Assembly (NCBI RefSeq): GCF_900096905.1
Contig: NZ_FMYI01000001.1
Location: forward strand, 186,001 to 250,000
Source of the DNA: Pelagirhabdus alkalitolerans
GTDB taxonomy: Bacteria; Bacillota; Bacilli; Bacillales; Amphibacillaceae
Direction: 5' to 3'
DNA: 64,000 bases
The position numbers and the translations under genes were made by a program. Each line of letters starts with the position of its first letter. The stretch's first letter is position 1. Under the pieces are notes generated by a model, which was not told the origin of the DNA, made no database searches, and saw only the letters and a program-made list of their open reading frames with translations. Shown here piece after piece: positions 51,099 to 60,289 of this stretch.

Positions 51099-51866
51099 TT
51101 AGACAATGAAAAAAATAGCTGCAACACCCGCTCCAATTGCGAGTGCTGTTAGCGCTGCTTCTGCTGTTTTAGCAATACCTGAAACGAGATGATGCGCCAT
51201 CAAATCACGAACAGCATTTGTAATCAACAACCCAGGCACTAATGGCATGACAGAACCAATAATGATTTTATCAATATCAGCCCCTATTCCGAATTGACTA
51301 AATAAATAGGCAAGAAAACCAAGAATAATGGAAGCTAAAAATTCTGCAAAAAAACGTACCTTAAGTGTCCGGTGGAAATATTGCATCGCACCATAAGCCA
51401 TAGAACCGACAACCAAAGCAGGAAAGAAATCTGACCACGCTCCTTGGAACATAATCGTAAAACCACCACTCGCTGCAGCCGCTGCTAATAATTGCACCCA
51501 TACAGGGTATGTATTTTTTTGCATTTCAATCTCTTCAAGTTCATCACAAGCCTCATCAAGCGTTAGATCACCTGTTGATATGCGGCGAGAGACACTATTA
51601 ACTTGACTGACCTTGTGTAAGTCCGTAACCCGCTCAACAATACGGACAAAGTTTGTCGGATTTGTTGTTGATGAGGCGAACATGATCGCTGTTGGTGTCA
51701 CGTGTGATTGAGCATACTCGAGTCCATATGCATTTGCAATCCGCACCATCGTATCTTCTACTCGATACGTCTCGGCACCGCTTTTTAACATAATACGACC
51801 TGCCAATAAACAAACATTAATGATCGTTTGTTCTTGCAAAACGCTCACCTCTTTTCTTTCTATCAT
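51099..51866 (-). CDS. YjjP-type half of a threonine/serine exporter
   Basis: 255 aa. DUF1212: a soluble N-terminal part with LLAGRIMLKSGAETYRVEDTM and HVTPTAIMFASS, then about five helices including IIIGSVMPLVPGLLITNAVRDLMAHHLVSG. ATG 51866 has AAGGA 6 nt upstream, overlapping the MFS stop. A TTG at 51839 with AGAGGTG upstream is a realistic alternative start. Followed after 25 nt by the YjjB half. Confidence 0.86.
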   Translation of the reverse strand: MIERKEVSVLQEQTIINVCLLAGRIMLKSGAETYRVEDTMVRIANAYGLEYAQSHVTPTAIMFASSTTNPTNFVRIVERVTDLHKVSQVNSVSRRISTGDLTLDEACDELEEIEMQKNTYPVWVQLLAAAAASGGFTIMFQGAWSDFFPALVVGSMAYGAMQYFHRTLKVRFFAEFLASIILGFLAYLFSQFGIGADIDKIIIGSVMPLVPGLLITNAVRDLMAHHLVSGIAKTAEAALTALAIGAGVAAIFFIV

Positions 51867-51876
51867 GATCCGTCCT

Positions 51877-53025
51877 TTAATACTTAGAAAATGCAGCGTG
51901 ATATAAAATAATTAAGACAGAACCTGTCGTTGCCATAATACCTAATATGTAATACAACGTTGTCCCTCCGAATGTGTCTAAAACATAACCACCGCCTAGC
52001 GATGCGACAATACCTGATATACCGAAGAAAACGGTCGTAAACAATAAGTGACCTGTCGCCTGTAGTTTTTCAGGAATAAGTCGAGAGACGTACTGGAAAG
52101 CTGCGAGGTAGAAAACACCAAAGGATAGACCGTGCATAAATTGAAATGCGACAATCCCGAGTGGCTCTGTGAAATATCCGTATAAAAACCATCTTGTGGC
52201 ATAAATTAAAGCCGCTCCTACCATAAAAATTAATGGATGGAATTTTCTAAACCACTTACCTGCAAAAGCAAAAACGAGCGCTTCACTGACAACCCCCATA
52301 AACCATGACCAGCCTACAAGGCTATCACGACCTCCTAATTCACTAATATAGAGACCAATATAGTTATCATTGGCTCGGTGTGTAATCGTTACTAACAAAA
52401 GCATTAATAAATAGAGGAGTAAGCGATGATTTTTTAATAAAATACGAACATCACCCAGTTGTACGGGTTTCGCCTTTACTTCCACATCAGCTAAACGAAA
52501 ACTAACGATTAATACAATCGACGCCATAAAGACATATGGTATAACTAAATACTGAACACCGACCCAATCAATCAGTTCACCAACAAGTAAAGCATTAATC
52601 GCAAATCCAATAGATCCCCACGTTCTAATTGACCCAAACGGAATCCCTAGCATATGCGCTCTTCTTTGCGCGAGACTATCAGCAAGCGGTCCGATCGATG
52701 ATTGGAAGAAGTAGAAGAAAATAGCGAATATAAAGATGAGTAAAAACGTTGTCATCTGGAAAAAGATCGCACTACTCACGACTAAACCAATCGCTGTAAT
52801 AATTAAGATTTTTTGCATGGTTTGATATTTGTCACTCATAAAGCCCCAAAACGGTTGCGCGATGATCGATATCGTTGGACCAATAGCCAGTATAAAGCCA
52901 ATTTCTTGTCCACTTAATCCTCGATACGTTAACAGTAATGGCAAAAAGCTAACGACCATCGTATTCGCACCATGAAAACTAAATAAAAGCATTTTCAATG
53001 GAACGAGTGAAGTTTGATTGTTCAC
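51877..53025 (-). CDS. MFS transporter, HcaT/YwbF-like group
   Basis: 382 aa with 12 membrane helices. The start LKMLLFSFHGANTMVVSFLPLLLTYRGLSGQEIGFILAIGP and the motif QPFWGFMSDKYQTMQKIL fit the MFS_1-like group that includes phenylpropionate permease HcaT and the Bacillus YwbF. The substrate is unknown. GTG start, 7 nt after GGGGAG. Likely first gene of an operon with yjjP and yjjB. Confidence 0.8.
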   Translation of the reverse strand: MNNQTSLVPLKMLLFSFHGANTMVVSFLPLLLTYRGLSGQEIGFILAIGPTISIIAQPFWGFMSDKYQTMQKILIITAIGLVVSSAIFFQMTTFLLIFIFAIFFYFFQSSIGPLADSLAQRRAHMLGIPFGSIRTWGSIGFAINALLVGELIDWVGVQYLVIPYVFMASIVLIVSFRLADVEVKAKPVQLGDVRILLKNHRLLLYLLMLLLVTITHRANDNYIGLYISELGGRDSLVGWSWFMGVVSEALVFAFAGKWFRKFHPLIFMVGAALIYATRWFLYGYFTEPLGIVAFQFMHGLSFGVFYLAAFQYVSRLIPEKLQATGHLLFTTVFFGISGIVASLGGGYVLDTFGGTTLYYILGIMATTGSVLIILYHAAFSKY

Positions 53026-53209
53026 ATAATTCTCCCCTTATCTTGTAGTATCTAGTGATCTATTATACGGCTTTTTGTAATGATTGGAAAGGCAGAAGTC
53101 AGACTTTCCACAAACTCATTCTCTGATACCAGACCCTTCACTATAATCTAGTTTTTTCGTCTCTAACAATATATGCTATACTAGACAAAAAGAGTAAAGG
53201 AGAAGCTCA

Positions 53210-53803
53210 ATGAAACGCACAGGTTTTACAATTACAGCGATCGTCGTTCTTTTATTTGGATTGTTAATTATATTGACTCAATTTGGTGATAACACCGTTC
53301 AAAGCGCACAAGATATTGACACAATAGATGGAGAAGAAGCATTAGACTTAAATGATCATGACTACCTTGTTTACTTTTGGCAAGAAGGTTGTCACTACTG
53401 CGAAATTATTGAAGATGATATCGTTCAATACGCCAATGAAGGCGATCTACCTATCTACCTTGTGGATATGAACGAACAACAAAACCAATCATTATGGTAT
53501 GACTGGCAAGCACATCAAGATACTTATAATGAAGTTGTTGGTGAGATCGTTGACGGAGAAGAAGAATATTTTGTTGATATAGAAGAGTATCTAGAAGACG
53601 ATTCGGTTGACTGGGGATTAGAGGTCACAGAGGACAATGAAATTGTTGCGATCAACCAAACCCCTGATTTAAACAGATCACCCGATGATTCAAGCGAGCT
53701 TGATATTGCTGGAACACCTACATTAATTAGAGTTGAAAATAACAATGTAGTCGATTATGCTTTTGGAGACGAAGAAAGTGTTGAACTATTAGAAGAAAAT
53801 TAA
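53210..53803 (+). CDS. Acidic membrane-anchored thioredoxin-like protein
   Basis: 197 aa. One N-terminal membrane segment or signal (about 8-24), then a thioredoxin fold facing outside: YLVYFWQEGCHYCEII with a CHYC active site near residue 62-65, and GTPTLIRV with the conserved cis-Pro near 173. Between them is a long insert dense in Asp and Glu (EIVDGEEEYFVDIEEYLEDD). Bacterial relatives reduce or form disulfides outside the cell; the partner is unknown. Acidity fits a salt-adapted extracellular protein. GGAGAAG precedes ATG. Confidence 0.8.
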   Translation: MKRTGFTITAIVVLLFGLLIILTQFGDNTVQSAQDIDTIDGEEALDLNDHDYLVYFWQEGCHYCEIIEDDIVQYANEGDLPIYLVDMNEQQNQSLWYDWQAHQDTYNEVVGEIVDGEEEYFVDIEEYLEDDSVDWGLEVTEDNEIVAINQTPDLNRSPDDSSELDIAGTPTLIRVENNNVVDYAFGDEESVELLEEN

Positions 53804-53809
53804 ATAAAA

Positions 53810-53851
53810 TAAAGAAAGGTGCTCATCTATCAATCTGAGCGCCTTTCTTAT
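53810..53851. terminator. Terminator between the thioredoxin-like gene and the response regulator
   Basis: AAGAAAGGTGCTCA pairs with TGAGCGCCTTTCTT around TCTATCAATC, with one bulge; it overlaps the last bases of the convergent regulator gene. Confidence 0.8.
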
Positions 53852-54480
53852 AGACATAACCACTTGTTTTTAAGCGCTGTTAATACAGCATTCGTACGAT
53901 CAGGAACAGCGAGTTTATGTAAAATAGAACTAACATAGTTTTTAACTGTTTTATCTGATATAAAAAGTTCTTCTGCAATTTTAAAATTGCTGTATCCTTT
54001 TACAAGCAATTCCAGCACTTCCCATTCTCGATTTGATAGCAGTTCACCAGGTGGGTTTGATTCTTTAGACTGCATCTCGATATGTAATTCTAGCAAACAT
54101 TGACCAAGAGATGGATGAATAAACTTTCGACCACTCAATATCCACTCGATCGCTTGAGCAAGTTCACGTTCGGTCATCTCTGAACAAAAATACCCATTAA
54201 GACCTAAATCAAACAGCGGTTTTAGTTTTTCTCGGTCAGCTTGATCAACCCATACAATGACCTGTTTCTCCATTGATTGAAAGAGCTCAGCCCATTCTTT
54301 CACGTCACTAGATACATCGAGATCCAAAAGAACGAGATCAACCGATGATTCCATTTCTCTTAAACTGTTTTCAGAACCTCCTTCACAACATTCTACCTCG
54401 ATGTCAGGAAATTGTCTTTGCAACAAACCTACCATACCATCACGTAACAATGAGCTTTTTTTCATAAATAAGAGTTTCAT
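53848..54480 (-). CDS. NarL/FixJ-type response regulator with degenerate receiver
   Basis: 210 aa. C-terminal LuxR-type HTH (about 145-195, LSNREWEVLELLVKGYSNFKIAEELFISDKTVKNYVSSIL) is very close to DegU. The N-terminal receiver is recognisable (SSLLRDGMVGLL, DLVLLDLD with Asp53, GLNGYFCSEM). It lacks the acidic pair that normally follows beta-1: the sequence is LLFMKKSS, with Lys-Lys in its place, and the conserved Lys after beta-5 is not seen. Mg2+-dependent phosphorylation is therefore doubtful. No histidine kinase is adjacent. Confidence 0.82.
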   Translation of the reverse strand: MKLLFMKKSSLLRDGMVGLLQRQFPDIEVECCEGGSENSLREMESSVDLVLLDLDVSSDVKEWAELFQSMEKQVIVWVDQADREKLKPLFDLGLNGYFCSEMTERELAQAIEWILSGRKFIHPSLGQCLLELHIEMQSKESNPPGELLSNREWEVLELLVKGYSNFKIAEELFISDKTVKNYVSSILHKLAVPDRTNAVLTALKNKWLCL

Positions 54481-54931
54481 TTTAACTAATCACTTCTTTT
54501 CTGTATGTATTCGTCCAAACCCTAGTGAGGAGCCTACCTAACCTATTCATTGTACGCTTACTAGCCAACCTATAACTCATGTTACTTATTATAACGAATA
54601 GGGTCAACTAATCTCAAACCGAATCAATTGATTTAAAGAGACGTTCCCTTGTGCAGATATAATACCACTTATAATTAATGACTTTTGTATGGAGACTTTA
54701 GAAATAGTATTTGCCTCCTCATTTCAACCTAAACACTAGACATATTGCCATAAATAATACTGTGCCATTAGACTCAAAATGAAATATTGATTTTTTTATA
54801 GGTCTAAATCATTATTTTTGCTACTTTTTGACAAATGCAACAAATATAGTTGATTTGGTAACTGACCATATCTCTGCTAACATATTTAATAAGAAGAAGT
54901 ACAAGACATGATAACCATAGGAGGAAACATA

Positions 54932-55222
54932 ATGGAGATAACATTCACACAACCTGCGATCAAGTGGTTTAAAAATGAAATGGATTTAGAAGAGGGTGAT
55001 TACCTCCGTTTTTTTGTTAGATACGGGGGACATTCATCGATCCAACCTGGATTTTCACTTGGAATAAGCATGCAAGACGAACCGTATGAACCACTCGCCA
55101 AAAGGGAGATCGATGGTATTATCTTTTTTATCGAAAAGAAAGACCAGTGGTATTTTAAAAACAACCGATTACACGTCAAATACTCTAGAAAAAGAGATGA
55201 AATCGAATTTATCACTGATTAA
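54932..55222 (+). CDS. HesB-like domain protein (YneR-like), no cysteines
   Basis: 96 aa. The fold pattern ITFTQPAIKWFKNEMDLEEGDYLRFFVRYGGHSS...GFSLGISM matches Bacillus YneR-type HesB-like proteins. It contains no cysteine, so it cannot assemble an iron-sulfur cluster as IscA does. ATG 54932 follows AGGAGG by 7 nt; the ATG at 54908 has no ribosome site. The gap 54481-54931 upstream is AT-rich; I see a TTGACA at 54826-54831 but no convincing -10 and nothing else. Confidence 0.8.
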   Translation: MEITFTQPAIKWFKNEMDLEEGDYLRFFVRYGGHSSIQPGFSLGISMQDEPYEPLAKREIDGIIFFIEKKDQWYFKNNRLHVKYSRKRDEIEFITD

Positions 55223-55231
55223 TATGACACA

Positions 55232-55270
55232 TTAAAAAACTCGCGTCTAAAATCAACGCGAGTTTTAAAA
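55232..55270. terminator. Bidirectional terminator between yneR-like gene and fhs
   Basis: AAAACTCGCGT pairs with ACGCGAGTTTT around CTAAAATCA. Confidence 0.85.
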
Positions 55271-56941
55271 TTAAAATAAACCTAGTGCTTCACCATCGTC
55301 ATCAACATCCATCTTAAGCGCCGCTGGTTGTTTTGGCAGACCAGGCATGGTTAAAACATCTCCGGTCAAGACAACGATAAAACCAGCACCAACAGACGGA
55401 CGAAGCTCTCGAATCGTTATTGTAAAGTCACGAGGCCGACCTAAAGCCGTCGGATCATCAGATAGCGAGTACTGTGTTTTAGCCATACAAACCGGTAAAT
55501 GACCCCAATCATTTTTTTCGAATGCTTCACATTGTGCTTTCGCTTCTTTTGTTAATTCCACGCCGCTCGCACCATATACTCGCTTAGCAACTGTTTCAAT
55601 CTTTTTTTCTAAAGTCAGATCAAGCGGATACAGCGGATTAAAATTAGATTCATTAGATTCAACCGTCTTAATGACTTGATCAGCTAAATCAAGCCCACCC
55701 TGACCACCATCTGCCCATACCGTTGTGAGCGAATAGTCAACGTCAGATTGCTCACAATAGTTTTTAAAATATTCGAGTTCTTTTTCTGTGTCTGTATCAA
55801 ACTGATTTAACGCAACAACAAATGGTAAACCGAAAGCCTCAATCGTCTCCATATGTTTTTCCAAATTAACAAGGCCGCGCTTGATCGCCTCAACATTTTC
55901 TTCTTTCAAATCAGCTTCAGCTACGCCACCGTGTAGCTTCAACGCTCGAAGTGTTGCAACAATCACAACCGCATCCGGGTGAATGTCACCAATCCTCGCT
56001 TTTATATTTAAAAACTTTTCAGCACCGAGGTCTGCACCAAATCCGGCTTCTGTGATTGTATAATCCGATAATTTGCTTGCCATCTTCGTTGCAATTAGAC
56101 TATTGCAGCCATGAGCAATGTTCGCAAAAGGGCCGCCATGAATAAAAGCCGGGACACCTTCAATCGTCTGAACTAAATTGGGTTTAAAAGCTTCCTTCAA
56201 TAGAAGCGTTAATGCCCCTTCATAACCTAAATCCTTAACAGTTACTGGGGTCTCATCAGCACGGTAAGCAACAACCATTCGTGCGAGCCGTTCTTTTAAA
56301 TCTGCTAAGCTTGTCGCTAAACACAATACAGCCATAATCTCAGAAGCAACTGTTATATTAAAGCCGTCTTCTCTGGGTACCCCTTGTTTCGGGCCGCCTA
56401 AACCGACCACGACATCTCTTAACGCACGATCATTCAAATCAACAACACGTTTCCAAGAAATGCGTCGTGTATCAATTTCACACGTATTCCCTTGAAAAAT
56501 ATGGTTATCAATAAATGCAGACAAGGCGTTATTCGCTGTTGTGATTGCATGAATATCCCCAGTGAAATGAAGGTTAATAGACTCCATCGGTACAACCTGA
56601 GAATAACCGCCACCAGTTGCTCCACCTTTAATCCCCATAACAGGCCCTAAAGAGGGTTCTCTAAGCGCCACACTCACATCTTGATTCCGCGCTCGCAATG
56701 CTTGAGCGAGTCCAACTGTTACCGTTGATTTTCCTTCTCCCGCACGCGTTGGATTAATAGATGTTACTAAGACAACCCGACCATCTTTATGATCTTTTAG
56801 CCTTTCCATCACATCTAAATTTACTTTTGCTTTATCTTTACCATACGGCTCCCATTCATGCTCTTCTAAACCTAATTGATTAGCAATTTCCTCTACCGGC
56901 TTCAAATTCGCTTGTTGTGCAATATCTAAATCTGATAACAT
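55271..56941 (-). CDS. fhs: Formate-tetrahydrofolate ligase
   Basis: 556 aa, full length. Makes 10-formyl-THF from formate, THF and ATP for purine and fMet-tRNA synthesis. Landmarks are TSINPTRAGEGKSTVTVGLAQAL (nucleotide-binding loop), REPSLGPVMGIKGGATGGGYSQVVPM, NLHFTGDIHAI and PAFIHGGPFANIAHGCNS. AGAAGGG precedes ATG. Single gene. Confidence 0.96.
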   Translation of the reverse strand: MLSDLDIAQQANLKPVEEIANQLGLEEHEWEPYGKDKAKVNLDVMERLKDHKDGRVVLVTSINPTRAGEGKSTVTVGLAQALRARNQDVSVALREPSLGPVMGIKGGATGGGYSQVVPMESINLHFTGDIHAITTANNALSAFIDNHIFQGNTCEIDTRRISWKRVVDLNDRALRDVVVGLGGPKQGVPREDGFNITVASEIMAVLCLATSLADLKERLARMVVAYRADETPVTVKDLGYEGALTLLLKEAFKPNLVQTIEGVPAFIHGGPFANIAHGCNSLIATKMASKLSDYTITEAGFGADLGAEKFLNIKARIGDIHPDAVVIVATLRALKLHGGVAEADLKEENVEAIKRGLVNLEKHMETIEAFGLPFVVALNQFDTDTEKELEYFKNYCEQSDVDYSLTTVWADGGQGGLDLADQVIKTVESNESNFNPLYPLDLTLEKKIETVAKRVYGASGVELTKEAKAQCEAFEKNDWGHLPVCMAKTQYSLSDDPTALGRPRDFTITIRELRPSVGAGFIVVLTGDVLTMPGLPKQPAALKMDVDDDGEALGLF

Positions 56942-56991
56942 ACACTCATCCCTTCTTTTTAAAAACGTACGATTTTATGTTTTTTTATTAA

Positions 56992-57021
56992 ATTATTCGT
57001 ATTATAACACATTCTCGTATT
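56992..57021 (-). promoter_or_regulatory. fhs promoter with possible PurR boxes
   Basis: Minus strand -10 TATAAT (57001-57006) with a weak -35 (GATACA, 57024-57029). Two directly repeated motifs, AATACGAGAAT (57011-57021) and AATACGAATAAT (56992-57003), resemble incomplete PurR boxes (CGAA core). fhs belongs to the PurR regulon in several Firmicutes. Confidence 0.35.
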
Positions 57022-57110
57022 ATTGTATCGCTATACCTTAATAAAGTTTGTCTTTTCATAAATTGTGAATGATTGAGCATTAATGATTTTAAAATGAAGT
57101 GGATCAGTCG

Positions 57111-58298
57111 CTATGACTCATCCACTAAGTTCATTTTTTTCATAAATTCTCGCATCCGCTTCATCGCTTCTGCTAACTGTTTCATAGAAGCTGCGTATGA
57201 ACAGCGAATGTATCCTTCGCCACTCGCACCAAACACATTTCCTGGAACAACAGCGACTCTTTGATCTTCTAATAACGCTTCAGCGAAAGCTTCAGATGTC
57301 ATGCCTGTTGCTTTAATTGAAGGGAATACGTAGAAAGCGCCCCCAGGCAAATGACACGTTAATCCCATATCATTAAGAGCCTTGACGACATAATTTCTTC
57401 TTTGACGGTAACTATTCTTCATCTCTTGCACTTTTACGCGCCCATTTTTAAGCGCTTCTAGTGCACCATATTGCGCCATGGTTGGTGCGCACATAATCGT
57501 GTATTGATGAATTTTCGTCATAGCTTTAATAATCGATGCAGGTCCTGCAGCATAGCCTAACCGCCAGCCTGTCATCGCAAATGATTTAGAAAAACCAGAG
57601 ATCAAAATCGTCCGGTCGATCATCCCATCAATTGAAGCAAAACTTGTGTACACATCATCGTATAAAAGATCGGCATAAATCTCATCCGATACAACAACGA
57701 GATCATGTTCTTTGACAACACCCGCAATCGCTCTTAAATCTTGTTCATCAAGAGAGGCTCCGGTTGGATTGTTCGGGCTACATAGCAGGATGGCTTTTGT
57801 ATTCGGTGTGATCGCCGCTTCGATCTGTTCCTTTTGAACTTTAAATTCAAATGTTTCTTCTGCTTCAACGACAACCGGTTTACCTCCAGCTAATTCAATA
57901 GCAGGAATGTACGATACAAAGCTCGGTTCGATTACGATTACTTCTTCACCTGGATTTAATATCGCTCGAAACGCGACATCAATAGCTTGTGAGGCACCGA
58001 CTGTGATTAACAATTGATCCTCAGCACGGTAAGAAACGTGGTATTCGGTTGCTAAAAAGTTTGAGACCGCTTCTCTTAGTTCAAACAATCCTGCGTTTGC
58101 AGTATATGCCGTGTAGCCCTGTTCTAAAGAATGATAGCTTGCCTCAATCACATTCCAAGGTGTCACAAAATCAGGCTCACCTACACCGAGTGAGATGACG
58201 TTATCCATTTGTGAAGCTAAGTCAAAAAAACGTCTAATCCCTGATGGTTTTAAATCTTGTATATGGTCTGCAACAAAATGATTATCTGATTCTGTCAT
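57111..58298 (-). CDS. alaT: PLP-dependent aminotransferase, AlaT/YugH-like
   Basis: 395 aa, class I/II fold. Landmarks are ISLGVGEPDFVTPWNVIEA, LLCSPNNPTGASLDEQDL, VVSDEIYADLLYDD and the PLP lysine in ISGFSKSFAMTGWRLGY; Arg near the end (YIRCSYA) binds the carboxylate. Order with the upstream Lrp-type gene and a 4-nt overlap (ATGA) match alaR-alaT of B. subtilis, where the pair serves alanine synthesis. The substrate is inferred from that synteny. Confidence 0.88.
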   Translation of the reverse strand: MTESDNHFVADHIQDLKPSGIRRFFDLASQMDNVISLGVGEPDFVTPWNVIEASYHSLEQGYTAYTANAGLFELREAVSNFLATEYHVSYRAEDQLLITVGASQAIDVAFRAILNPGEEVIVIEPSFVSYIPAIELAGGKPVVVEAEETFEFKVQKEQIEAAITPNTKAILLCSPNNPTGASLDEQDLRAIAGVVKEHDLVVVSDEIYADLLYDDVYTSFASIDGMIDRTILISGFSKSFAMTGWRLGYAAGPASIIKAMTKIHQYTIMCAPTMAQYGALEALKNGRVKVQEMKNSYRQRRNYVVKALNDMGLTCHLPGGAFYVFPSIKATGMTSEAFAEALLEDQRVAVVPGNVFGASGEGYIRCSYAASMKQLAEAMKRMREFMKKMNLVDES

Positions 58299-58792
58299 GG
58301 TGAAACCACCATTCGCTTATCTGTATCTTGTTGATCTTCAAAAATAACACCATCATGTTTATACTTTTTCAACACAAAATGTGTGACGGTCGATACAACA
58401 GAATCGAGCGTCGATAACTTATCAGATACAAATCGACTAATTTCCATCATTGTATTGCCTTCAATCGTTAAGGACAAATCATAACCGCCGCTCATTAAGT
58501 AAAGCGCCTTTACTTCTTCAAAGCGATAAATTCTTTCAGCTACTTGGTCAAACCCTTTGCCTCTTGTCGGGGTTACTTTCACTTCGATCATTGCTGTTAC
58601 CACTTCTTCATTCAATACTTTTGCCCAGTTAATTAATGTAGAGTAACCCAAAATAGAGCATTCATTCTCAAGGCGTTCAATCATAGCGGTTACTTCTTCT
58701 TTGTCTAACTCAATCATACTCGCAATCGTCTCATCACTTAGACGACCGTTACTTTCTAATAATTGTAATAATTCAATCTCTTTTGCTTCCAT
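58295..58792 (-). CDS. alaR: Lrp/AsnC family regulator, AlaR/YugG-like
   Basis: 165 aa. N-terminal HTH (about 1-55, LLESNGRLSDETIASMIELDKEEV) and C-terminal RAM effector domain (about 65-145, VVTAMIEVKVTPTRGKGFDQVAERI, LMSGGYDLSLTIEG). Translationally coupled to alaT and probably its local activator. AAGGTG precedes ATG. Confidence 0.88.
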   Translation of the reverse strand: MEAKEIELLQLLESNGRLSDETIASMIELDKEEVTAMIERLENECSILGYSTLINWAKVLNEEVVTAMIEVKVTPTRGKGFDQVAERIYRFEEVKALYLMSGGYDLSLTIEGNTMMEISRFVSDKLSTLDSVVSTVTHFVLKKYKHDGVIFEDQQDTDKRMVVSP

Positions 58793-58877
58793 CGTCTTTC
58801 ACCTTCTTATTTTGAGTCGTGTGATTTTTTAGAAATTTCTTTCATCTTACTATAATTTTGATCATACGTAAATATAA

Positions 58878-59444
58878 TTAAGTTTCTTGGCCATCAGCTG
58901 AAGTCAATTTCTCATCAATTAAATTCTCGGCTAGTTTTCTGTACATATTACTGTAATGAATTAATGACAAAATGAGTAACAAATGATCCGTATCATCTTC
59001 CTTTGTCTCAGCGTCAATTTCTTGGTGCAGCTTTTTAATATTTTGTTCAAAGTTTTCAGATTGCATTTCCATTAAATCACTATATGTCTGGTAGAGGGAC
59101 TCTACATCCACATCATCTTCTTTCATCACATTCACCAGTGGTTTTAACGTTTGTTTGACATCCGCTAATGAAAGCCCACCTTTTAATTGATAAATAAATT
59201 GAATCAACATAATATGTTCTTTTGTATATTTTTTATTTTTTACAGGCAGGAATTGATCCCCTTTTGCATAATTATTAATCATTGTTTTTGTTAAAATCTT
59301 CTCTTCTGGGTCACGCTTTGTTTCATGATACGTTTGGTCAAATAGCTGTGTCACTTGATCCATATAAAGATCGAGAGATGGAATATCTTCTATTTTAATG
59401 TAGCGATCTTTATGGTGACTTAACAAACGCTCAATATCGATCAT
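58878..59444 (-). CDS. DUF1836 family protein
   Basis: 188 aa, soluble and helical. The DUF1836 core is clear: ILTKTMINNYAKGDQFLPVKNKKYTKEHIMLIQFIYQLKGGLSLADVK, which resembles a MerR-like winged helix. A coiled, acidic C-terminal half follows. DNA binding is possible, but the function is not known. TAGGAG precedes ATG. Confidence 0.82.
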   Translation of the reverse strand: MIDIERLLSHHKDRYIKIEDIPSLDLYMDQVTQLFDQTYHETKRDPEEKILTKTMINNYAKGDQFLPVKNKKYTKEHIMLIQFIYQLKGGLSLADVKQTLKPLVNVMKEDDVDVESLYQTYSDLMEMQSENFEQNIKKLHQEIDAETKEDDTDHLLLILSLIHYSNMYRKLAENLIDEKLTSADGQET

Positions 59445-59505
59445 ATGATCATCTCCTATTTCTTAAGTAAGATTAGTATAACTTAACTGCGTCATATAGT
59501 AAATG

Positions 59506-59533
59506 TTGACAAAAATAAATATAAGAGTATTAT
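59506..59533 (+). promoter_or_regulatory. Promoter of the hemolysin III gene
   Basis: -35 TTGACA (59506-59511) and -10 TATTAT (59528-59533), spacer 16, 42 nt before the chosen ATG. Confidence 0.65.
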
Positions 59534-59574
59534 GTTATGTAGTTATTAAAACTATGTATAAGGTTGTGAGTATA

Positions 59575-60216
59575 ATGAATAAAAAATTAAGAGAACCCGT
59601 TAACAGTCTCACCCACTTGTTTGGCGCTATTCTTAGCGCTTTTGCAATGATAGCCATGATTATTGAAACAAGTGACGCCGGATGGATCGATACGTTATCA
59701 GTCATTGTTTTTGGACTTAGTTTAATCGCTCTTTATTCCGCTTCTGCGACATATCACGGCATTAACGGATCCATTGATCGTATTTTAAAATGGAGACGAA
59801 TTGACCACGCGATGATCTTTGTCTTAATTGCCGGAACTTATACGCCTTATTGTTTAATTGCCTTAAGCGATGAACGCGGCTTGCTTTTACTTACCATCAT
59901 ATGGTCTGTTGCGATTGCAGGATTATTGTTTAAGTTCATCTGGTTTCACTGCCCACGTTTTTTATCCACGCTTTTGTACATATTAATGGGTTGGATCATT
60001 GTTTTTGCAGCACCTTCACTTTTAAGACAAGTTGAATTAACAGGCGTATTACTTCTTCTATTCGGCGGGATTGTTTATACGCTTGGTGGGGTTATTTATG
60101 CATTAAAACCAAAATGGCTAGAAAGTCAGTATTTAGGTTTTCATGAAATTTTTCATTTATTTATTCTTGCAGGCTCCTTGTTACACTTCTTATCTATTTA
60201 TATTTATGTTTTATAA
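59575..60216 (+). CDS. Hemolysin III / PAQR family membrane protein
   Basis: 213 aa with seven membrane helices. Conserved metal-binding residues of the family are in NSLTHLFGAI (His), SATYHGI (Ser, His), RRIDHAMIFVLIAGTYTPY (Asp, His) and the late FHEIFHLFILAGSLLHF (His x3). Related Bacillus proteins are YplQ and YqfA. ATG 59575 (AAGGTTGTGAG upstream) fits the usual MNKKLREPVNSLTH start; the frame is open further upstream but unsupported. Confidence 0.88.
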   Translation: MNKKLREPVNSLTHLFGAILSAFAMIAMIIETSDAGWIDTLSVIVFGLSLIALYSASATYHGINGSIDRILKWRRIDHAMIFVLIAGTYTPYCLIALSDERGLLLLTIIWSVAIAGLLFKFIWFHCPRFLSTLLYILMGWIIVFAAPSLLRQVELTGVLLLLFGGIVYTLGGVIYALKPKWLESQYLGFHEIFHLFILAGSLLHFLSIYIYVL

Positions 60217-60217
60217 T

Positions 60218-60268
60218 GAAAAACACCCCCTCATTCAAGCGAATTCGCTTCGGTGAGGGGGTTACTTT
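60218..60268. terminator. Bidirectional terminator between hlyIII-like gene and treR
   Basis: AACACCCCCTCA pairs with TGAGGGGGTT; an inner AAGCGAATTCGCTT palindrome extends the hairpin. Confidence 0.85.
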
Positions 60269-60289
60269 CTAATATAAAATGAAAGTCGA

